A DNA stretch of 17,064 nucleotides, from the NCBI GenBank assembly GCA_000403945.1, contig APFI01000004.1, positions 1 to 17,064 of the forward strand. The letters are read 5' to 3'. Of this stretch, positions 8,213 through 14,781 are shown in pieces. Under the pieces are notes generated by a model. The model was not told where the DNA came from. It ran no database searches and saw nothing but the letters and a program-made list of their open reading frames with translations. The translations under genes were made by a program, and so were the position numbers. The DNA is from Desulfovibrio sp. Dsv1. GTDB taxonomy: Bacteria > Desulfobacterota > Desulfovibrionia > Desulfovibrionales > Desulfovibrionaceae. Each line of letters opens with the position of its first letter. Position 1 is the first letter of the stretch.

Positions 8213-8339
8213 TTAACACTATAAAATTTTTGTTTGCTTGCAAGAAAGATAAGCCTGTTCCGATGGTACTCATCTGGTACTCGACAGAAAAAACAGGTGA
8301 AATCCAACGCAGCGGGCGGGGAAAAAGATATAGTGTTAA
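8213..8339. repeat. 11-bp inverted repeat in the obgE-proB gap
   Basis: TTAACACTATA (8213-8223) recurs exactly inverted as TATAGTGTTAA (8329-8339), about 105 bases apart. The right copy is also part of a local palindrome, TAGTGT-TAAT-ACACTA (8331-8346). The left copy contains a -10-like TATAGT on the minus strand, upstream of proB. The pair could be operator sites for one regulator or the ends of a small decayed element. Neither reading is proven. Confidence 0.45.
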
Positions 8340-8356
8340 TACACTAGAGCAGATTG

Positions 8357-8419
8357 CCTTTGAAATGTTACGCTTTTTCAAAGGTTCATTCAGTCGAAAA
8401 ACACGGTTTTCGGATGAAT
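8357..8419 (-). other. Two hairpins downstream of obgE
   Basis: One stem pairs CCTTTGAAA (8357-8365) with TTTCAAAGG (8376-8384). The second pairs 8388-8400 with 8407-8419, with one mismatch and one wobble. The second begins 26 bases past the obgE stop. Neither is followed by a clean T tract on the minus strand, so they may stabilise or process the obgE 3' end, or act as weak terminators before proB. Confidence 0.4.
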
Positions 8420-8444
8420 TCACGCTGCTACCGAGCATCATTCC

Positions 8445-9545
8445 TTACTCGCGCGTGTAGATCACCTCAATATTCGGAAATTCCTCGGCATCTTCCGTCT
8501 CTTCCATCTGGTGGCGCAGCAACGGCTCATGCCGGGCCAGTTCATCACGCAGTCGCCAGAGTTCGGCCACCAGCGGTTCTAAGGCATGCTCCTCCCGGGC
8601 GGAAATGAAGAAGATCCCCCGCTCGTCGGCTTCGGCACGGGCTTTAAGAGCCTCCAATCTTTCCGCATCCGCCAGATCGACCTTATTGATCACCTCAACC
8701 TGTCCCCGTTCAGCCAATACCGGATCAAAACGCCGCAATTCCTCATTGACCAGATCGAATCCAGCCCAAGGGTCCGCGTCGTCCACATCCTCGATGCTCA
8801 GCATATGCACCAGAAAACGGGTGCGCTCCACATGCTTCAGGAAACGATGCCCCAGCCCCTGCCCCGCGTGCGCTCCCTCAATGAGTCCGGGAATGTCGGC
8901 AATGACCATGCGCTTGTCCGGGTCCACCTCGTCGATGATCACGCCCAGATTGGGCGTGATCGTGGTGAAGGGATAGGCCGCGATCTTGGGCCGTGCCGCC
9001 GAGATCCGCGAAATGAGCGTGGACTTGCCCGCGTTGGGCAGGCCAATAAGTCCGGCGTCGGCCAGGATTTTCAACTCCAGCCGCAGGGTCAGCTCCTCGC
9101 CGGGTTCGCCGGGTTGGGCGAAATGCGGCGCACGCATGGTGGAGGACTTGAAATGCTCGTTGCCCTTGCCGCCGCGCCCACCGCGTGCCGCCAGCACAAG
9201 GCTGTCCGGATCGCTGAGGTCGGCCAGCAGGCGTTCGCCCTCCGGTCTCTCGGCAAAAATCAAGGTACCCACCGGCAGCCCCAGCACCAGATCCTCGCCC
9301 TTTTTGCCGTCACACTGGCTGCCTTGTCCGGGCTGGCCGTTGCGGGCCTCGTAAAGCCGCTTCAGACGGAAGTCGTACAGAGAAAGCAGGCGGCTGTCGG
9401 CCCGCAGGTACACGGAGCCGCCGTCGCCGCCGTCGCCGCCGTCCGGGCCGCCGCGCGGCACAAACTTCTCGCGCCGGAAGGACAGGCATCCGTGGCCGCC
9501 TTTGCCCGCCCGGACCTGTATTTTCGCTTCATCCACAAAGCGCAT
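8445..9545 (-). CDS. Obg-family GTPase (ObgE/CgtA)
   Basis: Obg GTPases bind the 50S subunit and act in ribosome assembly and growth control. The 366-residue protein starts MRFVDEAKIQVRAGKGGHG and has the glycine-rich Obg fold with PRGGPDGGDGGDGG (30-43). The G domain has the P-loop GLPNAGKST (168-176), the switch TTITPN (194-199), DIPG (217-220), NKVD (287-290) and ISA (314-316). The ATG at 9545 has AGGAGG six bases upstream; a longer in-frame reading exists but lacks support. The short acidic C-terminal tail (EETEDAEE) is typical. It follows rplU-rpmA in the usual order but is separated from rpmA by a terminator-like hairpin. Confidence 0.96.
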   Translation of the reverse strand: MRFVDEAKIQVRAGKGGHGCLSFRREKFVPRGGPDGGDGGDGGSVYLRADSRLLSLYDFRLKRLYEARNGQPGQGSQCDGKKGEDLVLGLPVGTLIFAERPEGERLLADLSDPDSLVLAARGGRGGKGNEHFKSSTMRAPHFAQPGEPGEELTLRLELKILADAGLIGLPNAGKSTLISRISAARPKIAAYPFTTITPNLGVIIDEVDPDKRMVIADIPGLIEGAHAGQGLGHRFLKHVERTRFLVHMLSIEDVDDADPWAGFDLVNEELRRFDPVLAERGQVEVINKVDLADAERLEALKARAEADERGIFFISAREEHALEPLVAELWRLRDELARHEPLLRHQMEETEDAEEFPNIEVIYTRE

Positions 9546-9613
9546 AATGTGCCTCCTGATCCGCAACCGCCAGCCGTTCAACGGCAAGCAGCCTCAGTAT
9601 GTCCGAAAAACAC

Positions 9614-9655
9614 AAAAAGAGGAAGGAACCGCACCCAAGTGCGGATCCTTCCCTC
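9614..9655 (-). terminator. Rho-independent terminator between rpmA and obgE
   Basis: On the minus strand, 9655-9639 pairs with 9634-9619 around the loop TTGG, giving about 15 base pairs with one bulge and one mismatch (core CCGCAC/GTGCGG). TTTTT (9618-9614) follows. It lies 26 bases past the rpmA stop. It would end or attenuate the rplU-rpmA transcript, so obgE expression would need read-through or its own promoter. Confidence 0.8.
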
Positions 9656-9680
9656 AAACAAATTTCACGCGGCCGCGACG

Positions 9681-9950
9681 TTATTGAGCGGTCGCTTCCA
9701 CATGCACGCGCGTCAACACGCGGCGTTTGCGGACATATTTTTCAAAGCGCACCACACCCCCCACCTTGGCGAAGAGGGTGAAGTCCCTGCCCATACCCAC
9801 GTTGTTGCCGGGATACACAACGGTGCCCAGCTGACGCACGAGGATATTGCCGGCCAGCACACGCTGACCGCCGAAACGCTTGATGCCGCGGCGCTGCCCC
9901 GCGCTGTCGCGGCCGTTGCGCGACGAACCGCCTGCTTTCTTATGAGCCAT
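9681..9950 (-). CDS. 50S ribosomal protein L27
   Basis: A complete 89-residue L27. The N-terminus MAHKKAGGSSRNGRDS is characteristic, followed by KRFGGQ, AGNILVRQ, GNNVGMGRDFTLFA and a basic C-terminal part. L27 reaches toward the peptidyl-transferase centre with its N-terminal tail. There is no N-terminal extension of the kind cleaved in Firmicutes. AGGAGG lies five bases before the ATG. The gene follows rplU, as in most bacteria. Confidence 0.98.
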   Translation of the reverse strand: MAHKKAGGSSRNGRDSAGQRRGIKRFGGQRVLAGNILVRQLGTVVYPGNNVGMGRDFTLFAKVGGVVRFEKYVRKRRVLTRVHVEATAQ

Positions 9951-9976
9951 GATAGCCTCCTGAACGCTGAACCATC

Positions 9977-10007
9977 AAAAAAAAGGGGGGGGGACGGCCC
10001 GTTCCCC
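9977..10007 (-). terminator. Hairpin plus C/T homopolymer between rplU and rpmA
   Basis: On the minus strand, GGGGA/TCCCC arms within 10007-9990 form a short stem. It is followed by five more C and then eight T (9984-9977). The A8-G9 tract on the plus strand is unusual. It may act as an attenuator that lowers rpmA relative to rplU, or may be simple homopolymer expansion in a neutral gap. Confidence 0.35.
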
Positions 10008-10091
10008 GCCGGATTCCGGCACGGAAACGCAAGCTCTGATCGTCACCGGACGCGGACCGGAAAGAAAGGACGCTCGCTCCGAAAAGTCAGC

Positions 10092-10400
10092 CTAACTGTT
10101 GATGCTTTTGACGCGAATGGTGGCGCAATCCTGACGGTGCCCACGCAAGGTCTTGGAATCCTTGCGCCGACGGCGCTTGAACACCATGACTTTGGGGCCG
10201 CGTCCCTGTTCCACCACTTCCGCCGTCACTGCGGCACCGGCAAGGTAGGGAGCGCCGACTTTGCAGTCCGCGCCGCCGATCATCAGCACCTTATCCAGAG
10301 TAACGTCGCTGCCGGTCTGGACCGCGAGTTTTTCCACAACAATTTTGGAACCTTCTTCGACGCGGTACTGTTTTCCGCCGGTTTCAATAATCGCATACAT
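10092..10400 (-). CDS. 50S ribosomal protein L21
   Basis: A complete 102-residue L21: MYAIIETGGKQYRVEEG at the start, then VLMIGG, GAPYLAGAAVTAEV, and the family's KRRRRKDSKTLRGHRQ basic region near the C-terminus. L21 binds 23S rRNA. The ATG at 10400 has GGAGG six bases upstream; a TTG two codons earlier is not needed. It is the first gene of the rplU-rpmA unit and is read divergently from the methyltransferase remnant. Confidence 0.98.
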   Translation of the reverse strand: MYAIIETGGKQYRVEEGSKIVVEKLAVQTGSDVTLDKVLMIGGADCKVGAPYLAGAAVTAEVVEQGRGPKVMVFKRRRRKDSKTLRGHRQDCATIRVKSINS

Positions 10401-10420
10401 GATCAACCTCCAAAAGGGAA

Positions 10421-10453
10421 AGTATATTTGCCTGATCGGACGGAAAATGTCAA
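10421..10453 (-). promoter_or_regulatory. Candidate promoter for rplU-rpmA
   Basis: On the minus strand a perfect -35 box TTGACA (10453-10448) is followed by an AT-rich -10 region. AAATAT (10429-10424) gives an 18-base spacer. TATACT (10426-10421) is a better hexamer but 21 bases away. The GGAGG and the rplU start follow closely, so the leader is short. Confidence 0.55.
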
Positions 10454-10502
10454 GAGCTCGCCCGCAATCATTTCAGACAAATCCCGCCCGCGTGACAGCG
10501 GA

Positions 10503-11520
10503 CGTGAACGCCGGGCGCGGATTGTCCGCCACAAGACACGCATGCTGGATGTGCTGCGCCCGGCACCGGATGCCGTGCCTCAGCTCTGCCCGCACCAATC
10601 CGTCTGCGGCGGATGTCCCCTGCAAATCATGCCCTATCCGGCGCAATTGCACTGGAAGAAAAATCTGGCTCTGGAAGCCCTGATCCGCATCGGGCGTCTG
10701 GACCGTAGTCTGCTCAGCACCGTGTGGGAAGCCCCGCGCCCCGGTGGTGGGTCCTGTGTGTCACCAGTCCAGGCGGCGCGACGGGCCGGACGGCGGCGCG
10801 CCATGGGCAAACATCTGCTGCAACGCTTCCCGGACCTGGCCGCCTTCATCCATGAAGATCGGCAAAGCCCCGACGCCTTGGCGACCGGAGAGCGCCGTGT
10901 GCTCTGCCTGAACGAACAGGGGCGGGAAGAGGCCGAAGCCGCTCTGCTGCATCTGCCCTTGGGCAGCCGCCTGTTCAGCCTAGACGCGGCGTCCTTCTTT
11001 CAGGTCAATACCGGGGCCGCACAAAGTCTGGCCCGCCTGGCTACGGAAATGCTGAACGCCGGAGGCGCGGAAAAAGGTTCATCCCTGCTGGACCTGTACC
11101 GCGGCGTGGGCGCGCCGGGCCAGTTGCCGGCCCCCGCCTTCGAACGCCTGCTGGGCCTGGAATACGACAGGCGCGCCGTGGCGCTGGCCCGGCGCAATGC
11201 AGAACAGGCCGGTCTGACCCATTGCCGTTACGAAGCCGGAGACGCGGCGGCCCTGCTGGAGCGACTGCGGCACGACCGGGCCACCGTCTGGGATACGGCG
11301 CTGGCCGATCCTCCGCGCGCCGGACTGGCGCCCAGGGTTCTGGGCAGCCTGCTCAAGCTGCGCCCCCGGCGCATCCTTTATAGATCCTGCAACCCGACCA
11401 CGCTGGCGCGGAACGCCCAGGCGCTCCAGACGCATTATGAGCCGGCGCGTGACGGGCGTGGATCTTTTTCCGCATACTCCGCACCTGGAATGCCTCAGTC
11501 TCTGGCGGCTTCGGGGCTGA
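10503..11520 (+). pseudogene. Degraded RumA/TrmA-type RNA (uracil-5-)-methyltransferase
   Basis: This is the remains of an S-adenosylmethionine-dependent m5U methyltransferase of the RumA class. The start of the family is missing: only RARIVRHKTR is left before VLRPAPD. The iron-sulfur cysteine cluster is visible (CPHQSVCGGCPLQ). About 150 residues are absent near 10735. VTSPGGATGRTAA then appears in one frame and HLLQRFPDLAAFIHED in another. Later come FFQVNTGAAQSLARL, LDLYRGVGAPG (usually LDLYCGVG), LADPPRAGL and SCNPTTLARN with the catalytic Cys. A last shift leads to VDLFPHTPHLECLSLW and the stop at 11520. The deletion and several shifts make it non-functional. Confidence 0.82.
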
Positions 11521-11569
11521 ACGCGCAGCGGACATATGCGCAGATGCCGAATGTTTCGGCGCAAAGCCG

Positions 11570-11604
11570 TTGACGCGCCGCCGAGGCTGTGATAATTTAC
11601 ACAG
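11570..11604 (+). promoter_or_regulatory. Candidate atp promoter with overlapping Rex-like operator
   Basis: TTGACG (11570-11575) and GATAAT (11591-11596) are good -35/-10 boxes with a short 15-base spacer. The -10 lies inside CTGTGATAATTTACACAG (11587-11604), an 18-bp sequence with 14 positions symmetric. It resembles the published Rex site pattern TTGTGA-N6-TCACAA. Binding there would block the promoter. A CRP/FNR-type regulator is the main alternative, since TGTGA half-sites are shared. The nearby rex gene favours Rex. Confidence 0.5.
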
Positions 11605-11620
11605 CGTTAGGGGTGTTACA

Positions 11621-11637
11621 GCGTACGAAAGGTACGC
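11621..11637 (+). other. Leader hairpin upstream of the Fo genes
   Basis: GCGTAC (11621-11626) pairs with GTACGC (11632-11637) around the loop GAAAG. It is 15 bases upstream of the Shine-Dalgarno of the first Fo gene. A role in mRNA stability is possible. Confidence 0.4.
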
Positions 11638-11663
11638 GCCGCTGACATTCGCGGAGGCGGCCC

Positions 11664-12050
11664 GTGTCATTCAAAGACATTCTCAAACAACAGCAGAGCG
11701 GCATGGAAGCCCTGGCCACCACCGGGGTCATCGGTCTGCATCTGGTCAGCGGGCCGCTGGTGGGTTTCGCCATCGGGTACGGCTTGGATTACTGGCTGGA
11801 CACAGGCCCTTGGTGCAAATTGTGCTTTCTGTTGATGGGCATTGCCGCCGGTTTTTTGAACGTCTACCGCGACACGCAGCATCTTTTGAAAAAAATTGCG
11901 GCCGAAGACGCCCGCCGCAAAGGTCTTGTCCCGCCGCCCGATATGCCGCCCACAGATGAGGCTTCCACGGCGCGGCAGACGGCGGAAACGCAACAAAGCG
12001 GAGAAACGGATGGCCGTGCAGGCACTGAGAACCATGACGCACGGCCTTGA
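11664..12050 (+). CDS. AtpZ/AtpI-family accessory membrane protein (ATPase gene 1 type)
   Basis: A 128-residue protein with two predicted membrane helices (about 18-42 and 50-68) joined by a tight turn. The pattern ATTGVIGLHLVSGPLVGFAI, then GYGLDYWLDTGPW and MGIAAGFLNVYRD, matches the small AtpZ-like proteins encoded at the head of ATP synthase operons. These are linked to Fo assembly or ion supply. The C-terminal 50 residues are hydrophilic and low in complexity. The start is GTG at 11664, supported by GGAGG six bases upstream. Its 3' end overlaps the next gene by 41 bases, suggesting coupled translation. Confidence 0.82.
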   Translation: MSFKDILKQQQSGMEALATTGVIGLHLVSGPLVGFAIGYGLDYWLDTGPWCKLCFLLMGIAAGFLNVYRDTQHLLKKIAAEDARRKGLVPPPDMPPTDEASTARQTAETQQSGETDGRAGTENHDARP

Positions 12051-12462
12051 CACTTGGCTTTGGCGGCGGGGCATCAGCCACCCGGTTATCCGGCCGCTGG
12101 TGCGGAACGAACTACTGCTGACGGCCCTATCTCTGCTGGGCGGCGGCATCGCCTTCGCCGCGACGCCCTGGTTTTTCTGGTTCGGCGTGGGGCTGGGCAT
12201 CATGGCCCTGACGTTCTGGAGCTTGGCGCGCTTTTTTCTGCGCGCGGGTCTGGGCGAGTACAGCACGACTTTTCTACGCGTTGTGCTGTTGCGCTGGGGC
12301 GGCAGACTGCTGCTTCTGGCCGGGTTGCTCTACCTGGCGCTGGTAGTCTGGAAAGCGCCGGTGACGGCCATCCTGGGCGGCCTGACTGCCGGGACGGTCA
12401 CAGCCCTGCTCACCTTCGCTGTGGTTTCGCGCAAAGGCCGGGACGCATCCGACCGGGGTTGA
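12010..12462 (+). CDS. ATP synthase subunit I (AtpI-like)
   Basis: A 150-residue, strongly hydrophobic protein with four likely membrane helices (about 34-50, 53-75, 92-115 and 119-139) and short charged ends. This fits the ATP synthase I family, a chaperone for c-ring assembly in other bacteria. The sequence is poorly conserved in this family, so the call rests mainly on topology, size and its place before atpB. The ATG at 12010 has GGAG six bases upstream and lies inside the end of the preceding gene. Confidence 0.75.
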   Translation: MAVQALRTMTHGLDTWLWRRGISHPVIRPLVRNELLLTALSLLGGGIAFAATPWFFWFGVGLGIMALTFWSLARFFLRAGLGEYSTTFLRVVLLRWGGRLLLLAGLLYLALVVWKAPVTAILGGLTAGTVTALLTFAVVSRKGRDASDRG

Positions 12463-12464
12463 GC

Positions 12465-12479
12465 GCCGCCCTTGGCGGC
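12465..12479 (+). other. Hairpin immediately after atpI
   Basis: GCCGCC (12465-12470) pairs with GGCGGC (12474-12479) just past the atpI stop, without a T tract. It may be an mRNA stabilising or processing element in the 119-base gap before atpB. Nothing else is recognised in that gap apart from the atpB ribosome site. Confidence 0.35.
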
Positions 12480-12581
12480 ACGTCAAACGAGGCGATATTA
12501 TTTGGGGAAAAGGCTGCGGGCATTCGCGCCGCGCGGTCTTGGAAAACACGGTTCAGCTTGTTTCACACAGGAGGCTGGCTC

Positions 12582-13286
12582 ATGGCAGGTGGTTTGCCGC
12601 ATCCGGTATTGCTCTCCACATTTATGGGCATGGACGAGATCACCCTGGGCGGGCAGGTGATCGAATTCAAACACGTCTTTTATTCCTGGGTCTGCATGGC
12701 CATCCTTTTCACGGTGGCCTTCAGCATGCGCCGGCGGCTGACCCTTGTGCCGGGAGGACTGCAGAATTTCTTCGAGGCGCTCATTGATACCATTGAGCGC
12801 TTTGTCTGTTCGACCATGGGCGAGGTGGGACGCAAGTACGTCCCCCTCCTGGCCGGCATGTTCATCTATATTTTCGGCATGAACCTCATGGGCCTGATCC
12901 CCGGTTTCGACGCGCCCACAGCCAATCTGAACACCACGGTCTGCATGGCGCTCTTCGTGCTGGTCTACTACAACGCCGTGGGCCTGATGCGCTGGAAAAG
13001 CCATTACATTCATCAGTTCACCGGGCCGTCCAAGTTTCTCATTCCGCTGATGTTTCCGCTGGAAGTGGTTTCGCATCTCTCCCGGCCGGTTTCTCTCTCC
13101 CTTCGTCTTTTCGGCAACATCCGGGGCGAGGAAATCGTCATGGTCCTCTTCTTCGTCATGGCCCCCCTGCTGGGCACCCTGCCTATCTATGCCCTCTTCC
13201 TTCTGGGCAAGACCATGCAGGCCTTCGTCTTCTTCATGCTGACCATGTTCTACATCAAGGGCGCTCTGGAAGGCCCTGAGCACTAG
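12582..13286 (+). CDS. ATP synthase Fo subunit a
   Basis: Subunit a forms the proton half-channels against the c-ring. The 234-residue protein has the family's helices and signatures: FGMNLMGLIPGF (98-109), PLEVVSHLSRPVSLSLRLFGN (about 159-179) with the essential arginine R175, and TMQAFVFF (211-218) with Q213. The N-terminus is short, without the long periplasmic extension of E. coli. The ATG at 12582 has AGGAGG seven bases upstream. It is followed by a 164-base gap and atpE. The F1 genes are not in this window. Confidence 0.96.
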   Translation: MAGGLPHPVLLSTFMGMDEITLGGQVIEFKHVFYSWVCMAILFTVAFSMRRRLTLVPGGLQNFFEALIDTIERFVCSTMGEVGRKYVPLLAGMFIYIFGMNLMGLIPGFDAPTANLNTTVCMALFVLVYYNAVGLMRWKSHYIHQFTGPSKFLIPLMFPLEVVSHLSRPVSLSLRLFGNIRGEEIVMVLFFVMAPLLGTLPIYALFLLGKTMQAFVFFMLTMFYIKGALEGPEH

Positions 13287-13450
13287 AAACACGCATTTTA
13301 CCGCTCTTTCGCAGCCCGGAAAAGGGGCCGCAGGTGGAGCGCCGTAGCAGCCGCCCGAGCATGCGGCCCGGAAAACGGCATAAAACTGCTCGCATCTTGG
13401 GGGAATGGTCGCACGCGACCCAACAATAAACCAGAGGAAGGAGTGCTTTC
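13287..13450 (+). other. atpB-atpE intergenic leader
   Basis: The 164 bases between the two Fo genes hold no ORF. A small GGTCG/CGACC hairpin (13407-13420) lies upstream of the atpE Shine-Dalgarno AAGGAG. The c subunit is needed in many more copies than subunit a. A processing site or internal promoter here would be logical, but I cannot identify one with confidence. Confidence 0.35.
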
Positions 13451-13774
13451 ATGCGTAAATTTCTGATGATCGCCCTGAACACTGTGACGCTGCTGGGCTT
13501 GGCCAGCATGGCTTTTGCCGCCAACCAGCTTGACTCTGCCGCCTTGGGCTACACCTGCTTGGCCGCCGCTCTGGGTATCGGCATCGCCGCTTTCGGTTGC
13601 GGCATCGGCATGGGCCTAGGGCTCAAGGGCGCCTGCGAAGGCGTCGCCCGCAACCCCGACGTCAGCGGCAAGATCACCGGCACCATGATTCTGGCCTTCG
13701 CCTTCATTGAATCTCTGGCCATTTACGCTCTGGTCATCAGCTTCATCCTGCTCTACGCCAACCCTTACGCGTAG
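13451..13774 (+). CDS. ATP synthase Fo subunit c, with N-terminal signal-like segment
   Basis: A 107-residue c subunit, longer than the usual 70-90. The extra part is an N-terminal hydrophobic stretch ending AMAFAA-like (residues 1-24), which reads as a cleavable signal peptide. The mature hairpin has the glycine-rich helix GIGIAAFGCGIGMGLG (42-57), the polar loop ARNPD (66-70) and helix 2 with the ion-binding glutamate E87 (FIESLAIYAL). The Gln of helix 1 and the Ser-Thr after the glutamate seen in Na+-type rings are absent, so proton use is more likely. AAGGAG precedes the ATG by seven bases. Confidence 0.95.
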   Translation: MRKFLMIALNTVTLLGLASMAFAANQLDSAALGYTCLAAALGIGIAAFGCGIGMGLGLKGACEGVARNPDVSGKITGTMILAFAFIESLAIYALVISFILLYANPYA

Positions 13775-13798
13775 TCCGCATTCGACCGCACAACAAAG

Positions 13799-13820
13799 GG
13801 AGGCCTCGGCCTCCTTTTTT
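13799..13820 (+). terminator. Rho-independent terminator after atpE
   Basis: GGAGGC (13799-13804), the loop CTCG, and GCCTCC (13809-13814) are followed by TTTTTT (13815-13820). It starts 24 bases past the atpE stop and cleanly separates the Fo cluster from rex. Confidence 0.93.
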
Positions 13821-14112
13821 ATTGCCGGCAAAAAACGGCGTCATAAAGAAACGATTTCCTGTTATATCAAAGCGCGGTACAGCCCGAAAGGGCTTCTCCG
13901 GCACACTTCTGACGACAGACGCGACATGGCCCCCTCATTTCCCGCCCCGTCCGCCGAGCACGGCCGCATCCGGACAAACATCGGTCGCCCGCCTTTGCCG
14001 GGTTTGCGGGAAAGTCCACTTGCACTGCGGTCTATTTTCAAGTATTCTAAGTAATACTTTATTTCACAAGTCACAGTTACCGAATTCATCCCGAGCAATA
14101 AAGGCACCGCAC
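13821..14112 (+). other. Leader region upstream of rex
   Basis: About 290 bases without a convincing gene. An open frame runs through it into rex, but it has no ribosome site and no family likeness. The only recognisable elements are the promoter and palindrome at 14020-14059. A TTTCACAAG stretch at 14060-14070 carries one Rex-type half-site without a partner. Confidence 0.4.
14020..14059 (+). promoter_or_regulatory. Candidate rex promoter and palindrome
   Basis: TTGCAC (14020-14025) and TATTCT (14043-14048) are separated by 17 bases and lie 65 bases upstream of the rex start. The -10 falls inside a perfect inverted repeat, AAGTATT-CTAAGT-AATACTT (14040-14059), which could be an operator. 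The palindrome does not match the TTGTGA/TCACAA Rex pattern, so another regulator is as likely as autoregulation. Confidence 0.45.
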
Positions 14113-14757
14113 ATGGTCACGCAACCCAAAAGCAAGCATATCCCCCGTGCCACCATTCAGCGCCTTGCCACCTATGTGCAGGTGCTCGAAAATTTCGCCC
14201 GCGACGATGTGGAAGTCATTTCGTCCAACCCCTTGGCCGGAGCCTGCGGCGTCAACGGTTCACAGGTGCGCAAGGATCTGGCCTACTTCGGGGAGTTCGG
14301 CATCCGTGGCGTGGGCTACCATGTGACCTCGCTCATCGCGGCCATCACTTCAGCGTTGGGCGTGGACCGCGAATGGCGCATGGCCCTGATCGGCGTGGGC
14401 AACCTAGGCAAGGCCATCCTGAACCATGGCGAATTCCGCGCACGCGGCTTCAACATCGTGGGCATCTTCGACTGTGACCCCTTCAAGATCGGCGAGATCG
14501 TGCATGGTCTGGAAGTGCATTGCACCAAGGACCTCAAAAGCATGGTGATCGAACTCGGCATTGAGATCGGCATCATCACCACACCGCCGGAGCGCGCCCA
14601 GCGCGCGGCCCAGCACCTGATGGACGCGGGCCTGACCTCCATTCTCAACTTCGCCCCCGCACGGATCAAGGTGCCGGAACGCGTGCATGTGGAATATGTG
14701 GACTTCTTCCACCATCTGTACGCGCTGGCCTTCAATCATACCCAGGCCCGTTATTGA
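14113..14757 (+). CDS. Redox-sensing transcriptional repressor Rex
   Basis: Rex senses the NADH/NAD+ ratio and releases DNA when NADH binds. The 214-residue protein has an N-terminal winged helix (about 1-80; PRATIQRLATYVQVLEN, then the recognition region GVNGSQVRKDLAYFGEFG at 46-63) and a Rossmann domain with GVGNLGKAI (94-102) and FDCDP near 119-123. The C-terminal helix VDFFHHLYALAFN (196-208) is the domain-swapping helix of the dimer. The ATG at 14113 gives the usual family length. AAAGG lies eight bases upstream. rex follows the Fo genes after a terminator. In Desulfovibrio relatives this neighbourhood recurs, and Rex controls energy genes. Confidence 0.95.
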   Translation: MVTQPKSKHIPRATIQRLATYVQVLENFARDDVEVISSNPLAGACGVNGSQVRKDLAYFGEFGIRGVGYHVTSLIAAITSALGVDREWRMALIGVGNLGKAILNHGEFRARGFNIVGIFDCDPFKIGEIVHGLEVHCTKDLKSMVIELGIEIGIITTPPERAQRAAQHLMDAGLTSILNFAPARIKVPERVHVEYVDFFHHLYALAFNHTQARY

Positions 14758-14781
14758 GCGGATATGCCTCGCGACTGACTA

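Noticed and set aside
7307..8224. A 305-codon plus-strand frame opposite proB
   Set aside because: It is antisense to a clear glutamate 5-kinase and its translation is low in hydrophobic order, typical of a shadow frame.
9400..9470. Tandem CCGTCGCCG-type repeat
   Set aside because: It encodes the conserved glycine-aspartate-rich loop of Obg and is explained by the protein.
8586..11573. A 995-codon open frame on the plus strand
   Set aside because: It runs antisense through obgE, rpmA and rplU and has no ribosome site. Only its distal part coincides with the methyltransferase remnant. It is a by-product of high GC and the opposite-strand genes.
13822..14112. N-terminal extension of Rex by 97 residues
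   Set aside because: The extension has no Rex homology. The ATG at 14113 gives the normal family length and sits after a candidate promoter and ribosome site.
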